In this document: in pieces, positions 7,024 to 7,289 of the stretch
How the letters are laid out: every line of letters starts with the position of its first letter
Numbering within the stretch: position 1 is the stretch's first letter
Assembly (NCBI GenBank): GCA_015654715.1
Contig: JAATGK010000229.1
Coordinates: 1 to 7,289, forward strand
DNA length: 7,289 bases
Source: Alphaproteobacteria bacterium
GTDB lineage: Bacteria; Pseudomonadota; Alphaproteobacteria; Micropepsales; Micropepsaceae
Direction of reading: 5' to 3'
Position numbers and translations under genes: made by a program
Notes under the pieces: generated by a model
Seen by the model: only the letters and a program-made list of their open reading frames with translations
What the model was told of the DNA's origin: nothing
Database searches by the model: none

Positions 7024-7289
7024 TCAGGACGGTACGGAAGCTTTGCGATAAAGTGGTTTGGTTACGAAATAGAACGTAAGCAAAACTAACGTACCGGCCA
7101 GCGGCACTATGGCTTCTGTGAGCAGCATTAGCCCCGCGCCGTCGAAGTGAAGCCATGATGGCGCGTGGGCGTCGTGCGCCTTACCGTTGAGATAGGCCAT
7201 GTACTGGATCGGGAAGTTCGCGATGCCGGCGAGCACATTGTACTTGGTCGCCGCCGCACCTTTGCCGATCGCGTCCAGCACCACTGCAC
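7024..7289 (-). CDS. Major-facilitator transporter, C-terminal end (cut by window edge)
   Basis: The last 88 or so residues of a membrane transporter whose start lies to the right of the window; the frame stays open to the edge, and the GTG at 7284 is an internal valine codon rather than a start. The sequence AIGKGAAATKYNVLAGIANFPIQYMAYLNG matches the segment around helix 11 of MFS proteins of the AmpG/PAT kind, where an A-T-x-Y-x-x-L-x-x-x-A-N motif is typical. It is followed by a periplasmic-looking loop (KAHDAHAPSWLHFDG) and a last helix, LLTEAIVPLAGTLVLLTFYFV, ending with a short basic tail. AmpG-like carriers import muropeptides or acyl-CoA-type solutes, but the substrate cannot be read from this fragment. 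The gene precedes the carbonic-anhydrase-like gene on the same strand by 56 bases, with no terminator visible between them. Confidence 0.7.
   Translation of the reverse strand, partial: AVVLDAIGKGAAATKYNVLAGIANFPIQYMAYLNGKAHDAHAPSWLHFDGAGLMLLTEAIVPLAGTLVLLTFYFVTKPLYRKASVPS

Overview
The window looks like chromosomal DNA from a high-GC alphaproteobacterium, most likely of the Bradyrhizobium/Rhodopseudomonas group (Hyphomicrobiales). The reasons are the codon usage, the gene types (STAS-fused MlaE permease, NodT-type outer membrane factor, 400-residue class-I aspartate aminotransferase), and a palindromic intergenic element before the aminotransferase gene. That element resembles, from memory, a dispersed repeat common in that group. 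No transposase, integrase, phage gene, CRISPR array, tRNA or rRNA was found.

Layout. (1) 1-1417, minus strand: start of a lipid-transport operon of the Mla/MCE type, with an STAS-MlaE permease followed two bases later by an MlaF-like ATPase that runs off the left edge. (2) 1540-3133, minus strand: a stand-alone NodT/OprM-type outer membrane efflux lipoprotein gene with a candidate promoter and a clear intrinsic terminator, which separates it from the mla genes downstream. (3) 3060-3549: a 490-base stretch without a convincing gene that holds two perfect inverted repeats of unknown role. (4) 3550-3897, plus strand: a small four-helix DMT-like membrane protein (DUF486 type), convergent with a small lipoprotein of unknown function (3987-4433, minus). 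(5) 4434-4671: a divergent intergenic region with the palindromic repeat and a candidate promoter, then a pyridoxal-phosphate aspartate aminotransferase (4672-5889, plus). (6) 5958-6467, plus: a DUF4405-type three-helix membrane protein whose stop codon overlaps, tail to tail, that of an exported beta-carbonic-anhydrase-like protein (6464-6967, minus). (7) 7024-7289, minus: the C-terminal end of a major-facilitator transporter, possibly cotranscribed with the anhydrase gene.

The genes share an envelope theme (lipid transport, outer membrane channel, lipoproteins, exported enzyme) but do not form one evident pathway. I found no convincing undescribed system. The items most worth a second look are the structured noncoding stretch near 3185-3311, the exported carbonic-anhydrase-like protein with its neighbours, and the palindromic repeat that seems to supply the aminotransferase promoter.
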